Positions 1 to 11,884 are shown, counted from the first letter of the stretch. The stretch: 64,000 nt of DNA from Trichobilharzia regenti (GCA_944472135.2 OX235265.1:45357459-45421458); one strand, 5' to 3'. Program-made: numbers and translations. Notes: generated by a model not told the origin, from the letters alone.

Positions 1-569
1 AATCACAATGTGTGATCTCTTTGATACCATTAATAGTAGTCAAGAAGGCAAGCATAAATGATTAAAATGTATATACTACTGTTTGACCGAGATTAATAGT
101 AATCGAAATAAAAAAATAAAATAGTATACCTCTCCCATCACGCAGTAGTGCTTGTAGGCCAGATGGAGGTGATCTGAACACTGAACAGCCAATTATCTTG
201 TTCTGGGTTAAAGCAAATGTAGAATAAAATGTGTCAGCACGAATAATTTTCATTTGGAGTGGAACGGTTTTACCTTACTTCACTTTTTCATTCATCTATT
301 GAACAGATGGCAGATTTCTTTGAAAACATTACTGCATAAGATAGTTAAGGCGAGACTTCAGTTTCAAAGTGAACACCAAAATATCAGTAAAGAAACTTGG
401 GCATTTGACCAATGTTTTAAAATACTGTGTTCATATTTACAACAAACAAATCAATTCATTGAATATCCAACCGGTAAAAGTCACATCATCTAAACATAAT
501 TTCCGGTTCTTTAGTAAGTTGCTTCTATTAAAGAAAGGGAATTGCGTAATCATGAGATTGAAACTGCTA

Positions 570-2410
570 CATGACTATGCCACGTGTCAAGCAGGCAAAA
601 GGGACCTGAGGACACTATATCAGATAACCAAATCTCTATCCGGGAAGAGACCAACACAAGCGAAACCTATAAAAGACAGCCAAGGGAACCAAATTACCAA
701 GGAAGAAAAACAGATTAAACAATGGGCGGATCACTTCAAAGGACTCTTGAACCGACCATCACCTGTAACCCGTCCAGAAATACCAACAACAGCGCGCACA
801 CAACTGCAAGTTGACACCAATCCTCCAACGAGAGCTGAAGTCTTGAATGCAATCAAGCTTCTGAAAGCTGGAAAAGCAGCTGGACCAGATGGAATACCCC
901 CTGAAGCACTGAAAGCGGACCCAGAGACTACAGCAGACATGCTGACTCCATTATTGCAAAAGGTCTGGAAGGAGGGAAAGGTGCCTACTGACTGGAGGAA
1001 AGGTTACCTCGTGAAACTACCAAAGAAGGGCGACTTAGGACTCTGCAAGAACTGGCGAGGAATCATGCTCCTATCGACGCCAAGTAAAATCCTGAGTCGC
1101 ATCATCCTGGAGAGATTAAAGGACGCACTGGAGACAGAACTCCGACCAGAACAAGCTGGATTCAGGAAAGGCAAATCATGTACTGACCAAATTGCAACTC
1201 TACGCATCATCATCGAACAAAGCATGGAATGGCAATCAAACCTCTCAACTTTATAGACTTTGAGAAGGCCTTCGACAGCGTTGATCGTGAAGTAATTTGG
1301 AAATTACTCGAGTACTATGGCGTACCCCAAATATTCATCAACCTTATTCAACAGCTGTACGACAACGGCACATGTCAAGTGATCCACAACGGAAAACTCA
1401 GCAAGGCGTTTGGAGTAAACACAGGAGTCAGACAAGGGTGCTGGCTTACTATCACCAATGATATTCCTAATTGTGGTGGACTGGATTATGCGTCAGACAG
1501 TGGGAAACGAGAAGACAGGGATATCCTGGACCGACCTGAAGAACCTAGAAGACCTGGATTTCGCTTGTGGATGATTTATGTTTGATGTCACACACAATCG
1601 AAGACTTACAAGCGAAAACCGACAAACTGGTCGAAGAAGCAGCCAACGAAGACAGGACTCCAGGTCAATATAGACAAGACGGAGGTGATGAAAATAACCA
1701 ACCAACAACAGCACCAACATCCAGCGTCAATCACCATCAACGGGAGGGATTTGAAAGAGGTTACTTCATTCACTTATCTAGGGAGCATTGTCTCAACTAC
1801 AGGAAGTCGGAACGACGAGGATGTCAAATCGAGCGAGAATCGGGAAGGCGAGAAACACATTCATCAACGTGAAATCAATCTGGAAATCTTCGTCACTCAG
1901 CATCAACAACAAAATTCGGATTTTCAATACAAACGTAAAGTCAGTCAGTTCTTCTATACGGATCAGAAACTTGGCGGGCGGGTCACAAAGAATATTTCCA
2001 ACAGCCTGCAGACCTTTATTAACAACTGTCTTCGCTCTATACTGAAGATCAGATGGCCGGGCCGGAAAGAATCACCAACAAGGAACTATGGGAACAAACA
2101 AAGCAAGAACCAATCGCCCAACAAATATGCAGGAGAAAGTGGAGATGGATCGGACACTCGCTGAGGAGACCGCCGCTGGGTGACATCGCGCGTCAAGCCC
2201 TCGAGTGGAACCAGGCCGAAAGAGAAGCGGCGTGTGGGACGTCCAAGGGTGACATGGAGGAGATCGTGTGAAGAGGAGTTGAAAGAGTATGGACTAACAT
2301 GGATGCAGGCGAAAAGTACAGCAGAAGACAGAAGCAAGTGGAGATGTGCAGTTGAAGCCCTATGTTCCACTAGGAACCCAAGGGAGCAATAACAATAACA
2401 ATCGTATATA
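570..2410 (+). pseudogene. RTE-type LINE reverse transcriptase, 5'-truncated and frameshifted
   Basis: Relic of a non-LTR retrotransposon polyprotein; in a live element it copies the LINE RNA at a nicked target. Seen: the linker and finger region (AGKRDLRTLYQITK near 590, then GKAAGPDGIPPEAL near 870-910), then palm motif A (FIDFEKAFDSVDR, about 1250-1290) in a shifted frame, and motif B (NTGVRQGC, about 1417-1440). The Phe-Ala-Asp-Asp box near 1558-1582 is split by a small insertion. The C-terminal part (RIGKARNTFINVKSIWKSS near 1830-1890, then the CEEELKEYGLTWMQAKSTAE tail near 2270) continues across several frames. It ends with a CAATAA-rich tail near 2385-2402, typical of RTE 3' ends. The endonuclease is missing. 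At least five frame breaks mean it is dead. Family knowledge: schistosome SR2/Perere-3-like RTE. The 5' border near 570 is approximate. Confidence 0.9.
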
Positions 2411-2819
2411 TATGGTTTTTTTAAGAAATTATATCCGGTGAGGGAATTAGGTCAAAAGTGTGAATACATGAAATAATAATTGTATGAAATGCAATTGAAA
2501 TATTTGTGATTATAATCATAGTTTAATGTCAAGTGGCAAAATAATTAGTGTCATATATGGAATAATACATAAGGTGTATAGATTTTGGAAAGAGGTACAT
2601 AGTTGTAGGATTAGTAGACGAATATAAAATGTTCCATAACATGGTGTGAAATTCGATAAGATAGAATACAGTATTGTAAAAATAAAAAATTAATAATTTC
2701 GGATTTAGAATCCAAGTGGGACAAGTGGAAACAATTCAGAGTGAGAATAGTAATAATAATAATCGTAGTAATAAGGGAGAAGTATATAGAATAACTAAAT
2801 AAACAATATAAATAAATAA

Positions 2820-4110
2820 GTGTCCATCCCTTCACGGCCATATCAGAATTAGGGATTGTACATACTTCTTTTGTACACAAAGGTATGGCTTAAAGTCATG
2901 AATTATCAAGGCGTCAGCTGTCTGTAAGGAAGAAAACGTGGCAAGTTAGCATGGATTGTATATATGATCTTGAAATCATGTTCAGGGTTGACCGAGTGAC
3001 AGGAGTAGATTAGGTGTTCTTAAATAGGGCTTCGCAAACACTTCCTTTCTCTCTTGTAAGATCAAGCTCTAATGTGTTTTCGTATCCGTGTGGGAAGCGT
3101 TCTCTAGCTACGGCCGATATACGTCGCTCTTCAATAGCAGGTGAACTGATAGATGCCCATGCAAGTGGGCAGAAGGGGGAGCTTATCTTTTACAGAGATG
3201 GAAAACAACTTGCAACTGGTGAACGTCATTTGTAATTTAGCTGCAAAGAACGTCTTACTGGCTGCTTCAGAGAGACGGTTTTTGAGCATATCTGATGTCT
3301 GATCACCTTTGAACTCCAAGTTCATGAATAAGGTTTTCTTTGGAAGTGAGTGGGTAACCGGTTTGAACTGCTAATCTTTCGTGTTTCTGTCGATAAATCG
3401 GTTGGGGTAACAATTTTCTGCGAGCGTGGCCTTTAGGAAGCCAAGTTCTGAGTCAACGCAATCAGAACTGCAAATATTCCTTATCCTAAAGCAGAGTGAA
3501 TGAATTAGGTTCCTTTTCCTGGAGATAGGCACCCAACTATAAAAATTAGTTAGTTGTCCATTCCATGTACATTTCTGATGATAGATCTTTTGAGAGATCC
3601 GTCATTACGTCTACTGAGGCACACATCGAGGAACGGAATACTTAGTTTAGATTTCTTTTTCTATGGTGAATTGTAAAGAAGAATGTCAACTGCTGAATGC
3701 CAACAAGACATCATCAAGAATTACTTTATTATCGCAGATAACGAAAGTGTCGTCTACGTATCTTTTATAAATGTCGAAATGATCGATGGTTTGACTGAGT
3801 TAAAAGTTTTTCGGCTTTGCCATAAAACAATCAGCTAGCAGTGAAACCAGTGGTCATCCCATGGTAGTGCCATCTCTCTGTCCAATAATCTCATAATTGA
3901 AGGTAGACTGGACATTTAACGTGCATTTCAATAAAAGTTCTTTGAGGTAGACTGTTGGCAACCCTATTTCTAGACTATGTGTATCAATATAATTACATGT
4001 ATAGCAAACAGTTTCCATGAGAGGTACATGAGAATATGACTTTGTCTGAGACATTAAAATCTTTAATACTCTGAATAAATTTAAACGTATCACCAATAGA
4101 AAACTTAGAC
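2820..4110 (-). pseudogene. Penelope-like element: RT palm to GIY-YIG endonuclease, degenerate
   Basis: Antisense relic of a PLE. Reading right to left: the SDKV and CTSLMETV region near 4050-4010, where part of motif A appears deleted; a Gly-x-Thr-Met-Gly-x-Pro motif B (QRDGTTMGWPL) near 3880-3845; and an intact Tyr-Val-Asp-Asp motif C at 3749-3760. Next come the linker WVPISRKRNLIHSL near 3540-3500, then NLEFKGDQ and KDKLPLLPT leading into GIYQFTCY and RATYIGR near 3150-3110, which matches a GIY-YIG endonuclease. A final CTKEVCTIPN near 2880-2850 matches the usual PLE C-terminus. Many stops and frameshifts mean it is inactive. Known for the family: an RT related to telomerase, with a C-terminal GIY-YIG nuclease. 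Confidence 0.85.
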
Positions 4111-4384
4111 ACTTGCCTTCTAACCGGTTTCAGTATTTTGTTTGACTGAATAAAAACACCTATTTGATTTAGAGCTCACTTACAGCTTGGGTTTCGTTTT
4201 CACTGTATATTCCTGAGTAGAAAGGCGTGTAGTTTATTTTCTGTTGAGACGATGTATTTGAAAAAGAGGAAAATGTGACTTTCATACCAAAAACACTACG
4301 CTGGAGTTGAACTTGTTAAAACACCTACTAATTGCAGTTTTTATTGAACAATTACTGATATTATACGGAAGGTAACTACTTTTG

Positions 4385-4915
4385 GAACCTCGCCTTGTTT
4401 ACTGGCTTGCCAGTTTTGCAGGCTGTCTCAAGCTCAGGAAAAGAGGGAAGGTTGGGCTTAGGCCTAGCAACCCTACCCCAGAAAATAAATCAAACAGCCA
4501 CAGAAACTTCAACGTACACCAAAAATATTGAAAATGTAAAATATATAAAAGACAAAATTACTCTTCGTTGCAGTTCGGAAGGCGAAATGACAAAGAAGGC
4601 TGGTAAAAGCTTTCAGGATGCCGGCCAGATGATGTGTCTTCCTTCGATGAAAGCAAGAACAAGAATGGGGACGTGGAATGTGCGTACAATGTAGAAAGCT
4701 GGAATACTGCCCAGATAGCCAAAGAAATGAGAAGCTATGATATGGAAGTGCTTGGAATTTGTGAGAGCAGATGGAATGTACGTGGAGTGTCACAACTGTC
4801 AACTGAAGAGTCAGTAATCTACTTCGGTCACCCAGATGACAATCACAAGCACACTGAGGGAGTGTTGTTGAAGCCCTATATTCCAGTCGGATTCTAAGGG
4901 AACAATAATATGAAT
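4385..4915 (+). mobile_element. Internally deleted RTE: 5' leader and endonuclease start joined to 3' terminus
   Basis: The first about 260 bases match the RTE leader also found in the tRNA-headed SINEs here (GGCCTAGCAACCCTACCCC near 4460). From 4661 a reading frame starts the AP-like endonuclease: RTRMGTWNVRTM, then after one stop AKEMRSYDMEVLGICESRWN and ESVIYFGHPDDNHKHTEGV to about 4862. It then jumps within a few bases to the terminal sequence shared with the 2340-2400 RTE end (TTGAAGCCCTATRTTCCA, about 4866-4885) and a short AAT-rich tail. All of the RT is missing. The join looks like a single deletion event or template switch. It is non-autonomous but keeps both ends, so it could have been mobilised by a complete RTE. 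Confidence 0.85.
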
Positions 4916-5365
4916 AATAACTATTTTTGGCGTCAAACTCATCTGTTTAATCTTTTTTCGTGATGTACACTTAGAAGGCTTTCCTTTTTATGTTCTCAGT
5001 GTAATTGTTATACTTATATAATATAGTATAACATTATATTTAAGTAAAAAACGCCAACATTATGTCAGTGAACTCTGTTTCTATCTCATTAATCTCTTTA
5101 ATTTCATATTCACTGGCTTGGAAATTTGTTCCTAGTATATTTTGTTATGATTTTTTCCCATTTCCTTATCATTTCAATGATTTGGACAGTAAATAGATAT
5201 ATGTACTAAGAAAGGTAAATATAGCCTTCTGTGAAATAAGTTGCTATAAAATTTTCCAGAGTGTGTATATAAATATATGTGGGATAGATTTTAAACCTAT
5301 TAAGGGTTTATAATTTACTTGTCATTTGAGCACACGGCTAATTATTGGTTTAGTCATTATCAAAT

Positions 5366-5642
5366 TATTATTATTATTGTTCCATTGGGTTCCTAGTGGA
5401 ACATAGGGATTCAAATGCACGTCTCCATTTGTTTCTGTCTTCTGCTGTACTTTTCGCCTGCATCCATGTTAGTCCATACTGATTCAACTCCTCTTCACAC
5501 CATCTCTTCCATGACACCCTTGCACTGACGTCCCACACACCACTTCTCTTTTGGCCTGGTTCCACTCGAGCGATGACCTGACTCACGCGCGATGTCACCC
5601 AGCGGCGGCCTCCTCAACGAGTGTCCAATCCATCTCCACTTT
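5366..5642 (-). mobile_element. RTE LINE 3'-end fragment
   Basis: Antisense copy of the last about 275 bases of the RTE seen at 2130-2400. The protein encoded on the minus strand includes CEEELNQYGLTWMQAKSTAE and ends CSTRNPMEQ before the stop. The 3' tail is the ATTATTATTATTG run at 5366-5380 on the plus strand. It is 5'-truncated at about 5642, the usual outcome of incomplete target-primed reverse transcription. Confidence 0.9.
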
Positions 5643-5649
5643 CAGATAT

Positions 5650-7330
5650 AGAATGATAATACTGGATATACCGAAAGAAGTGGAATTTTCGGTAATTCAC
5701 TTTAATAGATTCAAATATACAGCAGTCTGCTTAAATCACTCAGCTATCAGAATTTCCATCCATCAAAATGCTTTATCTCTTATGCATTTCTTATTTTTTT
5801 ATAGCTACAAGTGTGTTAGATGACCACTACATGAATTCACGCGCATATTTAATTAGCTTTTTAACTAAACGCTGTACAATTCTTGAAAGAAATAAAGAGA
5901 AAATTTAAGGAAGTGGCTGTATCTTCATATACAACAATACTATGTCACATGATATACTTCAGGTTATTACTTTAAATGTAAACTCTATATCAAGAGGAAA
6001 TACTTTGGGATTAAAAACGCCAAGAATTTCTGTTTTATATGTTCACATATTTTCTGAAATACAGCTTTACTATTGTTGATGTAATGGACAATAGTTGAAT
6101 TATCAGATGAGAGCCTAAGTCACGGTAGAATTTGAAATAGTGACCAGTGGATGACTAGCCTGTTGCTTAGGTGGTTCAGCTACAAGACCCACCTTTTATA
6201 AAGTCATAAATTTATTACACCTATTTATTAAGGATTAAGCCCAGCTATCATGTAATTGAGTGACATAGTCATACTGGCTACCCAACTAGAGACTGTGATC
6301 ATACTAAATTATAAAGAAGGAAGCATGTTATCTGCCTTTAATTATACTCCATATACTGAGAAATTGGAGGCTCCCATACAGTTTATTACTTGCACATATA
6401 TGTTTACTAGTATCTAAGTTAGTATTTGAGTTACTTTCAAACGCATTAATTGTTTATTCCAAGATGAATGTGTAGACGTTAAGAATTACTAGTTTTAATT
6501 ATTCCATCTTACATGAAGTAAATTTTCGTGTGCAACCTTCGATCTGCTTTACTTGCAGATGAAGAACAAATATCATTTAGTTTAGTTTCTCTTTCAGGTG
6601 TTAACGTAGGAATTTCGTCTAATGAGATTATTTTGTCGGACACATTCCATAATAGTCTTTACTCAGTTTTACCTGGTTGTTGGCAATAAGCACAGTTAAA
6701 ATTTATGCTAGCTTTCCATAAAAACTTTCTCCTCTTATGAGAAACAAAATCTTGTACACGGTGTCTAGAAAGACTGTGACGAGAAGTTTACTTACATGAG
6801 AATCAATCAGAATATATTCAACAAAAAAGAGATCGTAGCTATGCCTGCAAGGATCGAATAGAAGAAACCACATTTCCTACAAACAATCTAAGTTCAAGCA
6901 GCCACTCCATAGTGTGACCTTGAAATTATTCAAATAAAATGACAAATTAAAACAATGCCTTATTGTTAACATTCCACCATTACACACAATAGTAAAGTGA
7001 ACTATTAAGAAAAGGAATCATTTGAAAATAAAGACGAATAGAAAGGTCTGAGTCAGGACAGGACAGGAGAATGTTAGTATGATGAAAAACAGGCTAAGAA
7101 TGAAGGGGGTATTAATAGAAAAAATTAACTGAAATACTCAAATGAATATCAATACTGTTTAAAAGATTATTCAAGGATTACCCAAGGTATAATTAAATAG
7201 TGGGTTTGAAATAAAAAAAATAAACAGGAATTCTGGATTACTGTTTGTTCATTTCCTAGATCAGTCAAATTTATTTTATTCCCCAAAAATTTCCTTCTTT
7301 GATAAATTATTCTGACACCGCATAGAATAC
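5650..7330. other. A+T-rich stretch with no recognisable gene
   Basis: I see no convincing open reading frame, RNA gene or known repeat here. The only longer frame (5551-5823) starts inside the antisense RTE end and then continues without family resemblance. Confidence 0.5.
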
Positions 7331-7375
7331 TTTGACGTATACTCTGCTCTCATGTATTATAACTCTGCGCAGTTA

Positions 7376-7600
7376 CTACTATTCCCTTGGGTTCCGAGTA
7401 GAAAATAGTGATTCATCAGCACGTTTCGGTTTCATCCTGTTCTTTAAAGTCCTCTTCAGCCGGCTCAAAGATTGTCCACAAGCTGTCATTTCCTCCTCAC
7501 GTGATCTGCTCCATGTCCGTTCCAGAATCCAGCTAGCCTTCTGTCATCCGAGCTCCCCCGAGAACCTGGTGCACCTAGTTTACTAGACGGTTCTAAGCCC
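7376..7600 (-). mobile_element. Diverged RTE 3'-end fragment
   Basis: Begins with the same layout as the other antisense RTE ends: TACTATTCCCTTGGGTTCC, then a shortened version of the conserved terminal block. The minus-strand translation is broken. It is clearly more diverged than the 5366 or 10957 copies and may belong to a sister subfamily. Confidence 0.6.
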
Positions 7601-8334
7601 CCCAAAAATAGGAATGGTTGGCCGTGGGGTTAGTGAGCCCACCTGAAAAAATCAACTCAATCGCAACAGTAATTACAAAACACTCTGGGCAAACCTGTGA
7701 TCATATAACTAGTCATCAAGGAATCAATATCTATCGAAGGAACAAATATTATTCAAAATTTCATAATTGAAACATCGAGTAAAAATATTCATACATGCAC
7801 TACTACGATATATATGTGAAGTATTTTTATTTTGCGAATATGGGGCAATCATTATTTATTTATGGCATAAGCATATAAACGGATACTCCCATTTAGTAAT
7901 TATCACATTTCGTGTACAGTTTTATTTATATATCAAATAATAATTAGGCCTATGCATATACACAGAGTTATACCTTGAAAGAACCGTTCCTGTCCATTCT
8001 TATTTCGATTTATTGGTGACCTTAGTTAGAATAACTATGGTCATTCATTAAAATAACCACTGATGAGTAGACATGAGGTTAAAAATGTATATTCACTAAA
8101 GTGTATCATCCCTTTATTGACCAATATATACATATATATATATTATTTTTGATTAGTAATGGACATGGACGCAGAATGGTCATTTTTTGATGAACACTAT
8201 TTTCCATCTGAGTGAATAATATTCATTGCCCCTATTCGTCGCATTCAAATCACTTTATCAATTCAGGACTATCCCAGGTGATTTCGTCGAAAAAAAGGAA
8301 AATATTCATTCAGAAATCTATAAAACACAAAATA

Positions 8335-8395
8335 ATTGAGCAAAGAATATCCTTTTCGATAAATTCCTCTTCTGGCTCTACAATTATTCATATAG
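8335..8395 (-). ncRNA. Hammerhead-like motif at a PLE terminus (decayed)
   Basis: On the minus strand, a conserved-core half (AGAAGAGG, from CUGANGAG with the second core base altered) is followed nine bases later by CGAAAA and the self-complementary arm AAGGATATTCTTT. The same arrangement recurs at 9645, 15030, 26270, 34290, 41790 and 48370, always beside PLE sequence. Family knowledge: PLEs carry minimal hammerhead motifs near their ends. This copy has lost a core base and is probably inactive. Confidence 0.5.
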
Positions 8396-8489
8396 TCAAT
8401 AACAATATTAGTGTTCCTAAAATAATATCGATTTGTAAAGTAAGATCAATGGAATCACAGTTCATAAAGATGTTTAAATAATAATAATA

Positions 8490-9235
8490 ATCAACTTCCA
8501 GAGCTTCGTGCCCCTAAGCAGAAAGAGGAACCTGATATACGCTCTTTCCTCAAGGATTCGGAAGATATGCAGCGAGGAAGTGATTGACGAAGACCTGTGT
8601 AATCTCCAAGGAAACCTTATGGAAAAAGGTTTCACGCCTAAGTACATAGACAAGAACCTCAAATCAAAGAAGACTTCAGATCAAGCCCAGTCCGTTCCAA
8701 AGAAAATACTCCTGCTTAATTTAGAATTCAAAGGTGACATTGAAGCAGAAATCCTTCGTAAACGCCTCTCCAAATCTCTGAGGAAAACATACTTTGCTGC
8801 AATCCTGCGACCGACATTATCCTGTAAGAAACTGTTCAGCCAGAACGCGAAAGACAAGCTGTCGCATTGGGCCACTCAACGTGCATATACCAGTTTACTT
8901 GCTCTTACGGAGCTGAGTACGCCGGCCGTAACAGGCTCCAACTTGGAAAACGCGCTCATGAGCACTATCCAGCATGGCTAGTAAAAGGAGACCAAAAACG
9001 TGTATATAGTTCAGTGACAGAACACCTAGTCAATTCAGGATATTCAGCGCCTTTCGAAAAATCCCTCAAAGTAATATACAAGATTCAATCAAACCTATCA
9101 AAAGGAGTACAATCAAGACATCTGGGCATAGCCGAGGCACTAGCTATCCATAAGCTCAAACCCACGCTATGTATGCAAAAGAAATACGTTCAACCCTTGT
9201 TCCTTCCATGGCCGTCATTAACAGGTGATTTTTTT
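8490..9235 (+). pseudogene. PLE 3' half: RT thumb/linker plus GIY-YIG endonuclease, one frameshift
   Basis: A relatively fresh PLE fragment. The frame from about 8490 gives FVPLSRKRNLIYALSSRIRK, then LNLEFKGDIEAEIL and KTYFAAILRPTLSCKKLF, and KDKLSHWATQ near 8860. A one-base frame change near 8870 then gives CIYQFTCSYGAEYAGRN, which contains the GIY-YIG nuclease signature (IYQFTC and EYAGR). It continues with EHLVNSGYSAPFEKSLKVIY, GIAEALAIHKLKPTLC and LPWPSL, the usual PLE C-terminus. The RT palm is missing, so it is 5'-truncated. Apart from the frame break there are few stops. An A+T-rich 3' UTR follows to the terminal hammerhead-like motif at 9645. Confidence 0.9.
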
Positions 9236-9644
9236 AGGAATGACCATCCCATTGCCTTCCTTATCCAAAATTCCTGTTCATTCATGTTATTTTTAAGTTT
9301 TCTTAATCCCTATTTACACCAACATATTTTCATATCCGAACTTCCTGTCTATTTTGTCGTTGTACTATTTCTACATATTCGATCCCTGATTGCATAAAAA
9401 TGTATTCATCACACTAGTTTTTTTTATCCAAACACGCCGTCTATTGTTGTTATTTCTACATTTCAACCCCCAATTGCGCAATATGTCAATCTTCTCAGTA
9501 ATTATGATGCTACTTTGTTTGAGTTTTATCCGTCCGCCTGTTTATTATGGCATTTTAATTTCCTAATTGTAATTCTATTATTCTGATCCTTAACCAGAAA
9601 TTATTCTGGAACTTCCTCATCCATTTGATATAAAACACGAACGT

Positions 9645-9697
9645 ACAACCTAGTTGATGACTTCGTCGAAAAGAAAATTTTCTTCGCTGCAGTTGCC
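9645..9697 (+). ncRNA. Hammerhead-like motif at PLE 3' end
   Basis: TTGATGA at 9654-9660 (core CUGANGA with its first base changed to U) is followed by CTTCGTC and GAAA at 9668-9671. Then comes the palindromic arm AAGAAAATTTTCTT, which can form helix III, followed by CGCTGCAGTTG, whose GTTG can pair with CAAC upstream at 9646-9649. This matches a minimal type I hammerhead. It lies about 400 bases downstream of a PLE reading frame on the same strand. The C-to-U core change would be expected to impair cleavage. Confidence 0.55.
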
Positions 9698-9837
9698 TTT
9701 TTAATAACTACTATGACCCAATGTGTATTTTCCGTAATAATAAAGATATAATAACAAATAGAATATCAACTAAAATTAGGGAAATCTCCACAAAAAATTG
9801 AGGATCATTCAAACTTAGATAGCCAAGTTAAGATAAT

Positions 9838-10060
9838 GTCTGAACTAGCTTCTTTTAAATGCACAAAGTAGGCTTCTTAATATGGATCCCAACAGCCTCA
9901 GCAATATTTAGTAGTCGAACTCTTAAGTCGAAGTTAAGATTTGTTGGTATGCGGTAAATGACTTTAAAAGCAGCCTTGTCAGCATCAATCTTGTGTTCTG
10001 TATCCACAAGATGAGATGAGAAATGCATTCCGCTTTTAGTATGAATGGAGTTGAAATTAA
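9838..10060 (-). pseudogene. PLE GIY-YIG C-terminal fragment
   Basis: The minus strand reads without interruption SHLVDTEHKIDADKAAFKVI, then YRIPTNLNFDLRVRLLNIAE and AVGIHIKKPTLC. These align by eye with the C-terminal part of the neighbouring PLE frames (for example FRVIYRIPPNLTDRLHICLL at 12825). Everything upstream of the nuclease C-terminus is missing. Confidence 0.8.
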
Positions 10061-10504
10061 TTTGTCTAGTTGAGTCGTTGGTAAGATGTTACTTATGGAT
10101 AATCACGAAACTATATGCCACTTATTTATGTAACAGCTGGACTAGCCAAGTTGCTTATTAACGACTGTCTTGGTCTCGTAGGTAAAGGATTCTTGTAGTT
10201 TGTAATTAAGACACAGTTGCCCAATATCCTGTGGCAACTAATGATTCCCATTTACCTGCATCTATGACCCCACAGATCAATCATTAAATATTATATTAGT
10301 ATCATATTCTAGTGTTTATGATATTAAAAACTCTACATATCTTATTGTCTATAGTCTTTTCATATGAACACTTTGCAGTATACACGATACCCATATACGG
10401 AATTTTAAGGCACTTACCGAAAATAATTATTTACCATAATGTGCTTGATGTTCATTATGAAGTTATTTAGTAATTTTACAAATCTTAAAGGCATCTAAAA
10501 TAAA

Positions 10505-10592
10505 AATAAAAAACAGAACTGCTGCTGAAACTTCAAGCCACTAATCTGAAGCCCTGTGTTCCACTGGGAACGTGAAGGAATAAAAAAATGGC
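10505..10592 (+). mobile_element. SINE-III 3'-end fragment
   Basis: Carries only the distal part of the SINE-III family: CTGCTGCTGAAACTTCAAG, then GAAGCCCTGTGTTCCACTGG and an A-rich tail. The last block is the same as the RTE 3' terminus near 2350. The tRNA-like head is absent, so the copy is 5'-truncated. Confidence 0.65.
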
Positions 10593-10956
10593 ATCCAGCC
10601 TTTAAAGCTTTATCTGAGTTGCCATTCAAGTTAAACGTTTTGAGTTGTAGCTATTTTTTTCAAATGGTAAAAATACAAAGATTCAACATTTCTTGTACTG
10701 TTCAATTAATATAATATTCATCACTGACACGATTAAAACCAAACTGGGGTGAGGATTTCGTTAAAATCATTGTCTGTTCCAAACAAAGTTTTAAGCATAT
10801 CACTTAGGTCATACGATTAAATTATTGCTGACTAAATGACCTTAACTGAAGTGTCATTTGTCTAGTGAAGGCCAGTAGTGCAAACAGACTGGTTTTTAAT
10901 TTTATACGGCTATCTTCAGTTCAGCATCAGTGAGCTTCTGTTTTCCAAATGAGTAT

Positions 10957-11625
10957 TATTATATTATTATTGTTCCCTTGGGTTCTTAGTGGAACATAGG
11001 GCTTCAACTGCACGTCTCCACTTGCTTCTGTCTTCTGCTGTACTTTTCACCTGCATCCATGTTAGTCCATACTGATTCAACTCCTCTTCACACGATCTCT
11101 TCCATGTCACCCTTGCAATGACGTCCACTCGCCACTTCTCTTTCGGCCTGGTTCCACTCGAGCAACGGTCTGACGCGCGATGTCACCCAGTGGCGGCCTC
11201 CTCAGCGAGTGTCCACTTCATCTCCTGCATATTTGTTGTTTCGCAATTGGTTCTTGTTTTGTTTGTTCCCATAGTTTCTTGTTGGTGATTCTTTCCGGTC
11301 CGGCCATCTGATCTTCAGTATAGAGCCAGCGAAGACAGTTGTTGATAAAGATAGTGTCTGCAACAGGCTGTTGGAAATATTCTTTGTGACCCGCCCGCCA
11401 AGTTTCTGATCCGTATAGAAGAACTGACTGACTTGATGTTTGTATTGAATTTTGTTGTTGATGCTGAGTTGAGTGACGAAGATTTCCAGATTGGTTTCAG
11501 GTTGATGAATGTGTTTCTCGCCTTCCCGATTCTCGGTCGATTTGACATCCTCGTCGTTCCGACTACCTGTAGTTGAGACAATGCTTAATGCTAGATAAGT
11601 GAGTGAATAAAGTAACCTCTTTCAA
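10957..11625 (-). mobile_element. RTE LINE insertion, 5'-truncated, with a 12-bp target-site duplication
   Basis: Antisense RTE 3' portion of about 670 bases. The right part encodes MSNRPRIGKARNTFINLKPI on the minus strand and the left part the CEEELNQYGLTWMQ tail. It ends in a TTATTATATTATTATTG tail at 10957. It is bounded by the direct repeat CCAAATGAGTAT at 10945-10956 and 11626-11637. That repeat gives exact borders and shows insertion by target-primed reverse transcription. The copy is close in sequence to the 1815-2400 relic but has its own deletions. Confidence 0.92.
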
Positions 11626-11640
11626 CCAAATGAGTATGAT

Positions 11641-11868
11641 TTAATTTAACTCAGTTTTAATTTTCCCGTCGATTGATTGGATCGAAGTGCTTAGTCTCAG
11701 GTTGACGTGTCGGCTGCTTGGACAGATGATTCGGCGATGTCTGATCATGTAACTTGAAGTCAATTGATGGATGGTGGCTAGCAGTGGAATGCAGGATGCG
11801 CACCATGGTCAACTTGAGACCAACCACTTCGGTCCAATCAATCGACGGGAAAATCTTAATTAAATTAA
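11641..11868. repeat. Foldback (inverted-repeat) element
   Basis: Arms at 11641-11706 and 11808-11868 are inverted copies: the left has TTTTCCCGTCGATTGATTGG and the right has its complement, with few differences. The central 100 bases include, on the minus strand, a segment resembling the post-cleavage half of the Sm-alpha-like SINE next door (GCATTCCACTGCTAGCCACC against GGATTCTACTGCTAGTCACC). It is either a MITE-like element or two opposed SINE pieces. No transposase is seen. Confidence 0.75.
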
Positions 11869-11884
11869 ATAATTAGTAAGACCC

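Noticed and set aside
2611..2880. 89-codon minus frame rich in Ile/Thr
   Set aside because: Its first residues are the PLE C-terminus (CTKEVCTIPN) and the remainder reads into the A+T-rich PLE 3' region. It is not a separate gene.
8055..8095. Hammerhead from CTGATGAG at 8060
   Set aside because: No CGAAA half at a suitable distance and no stem II pairing.
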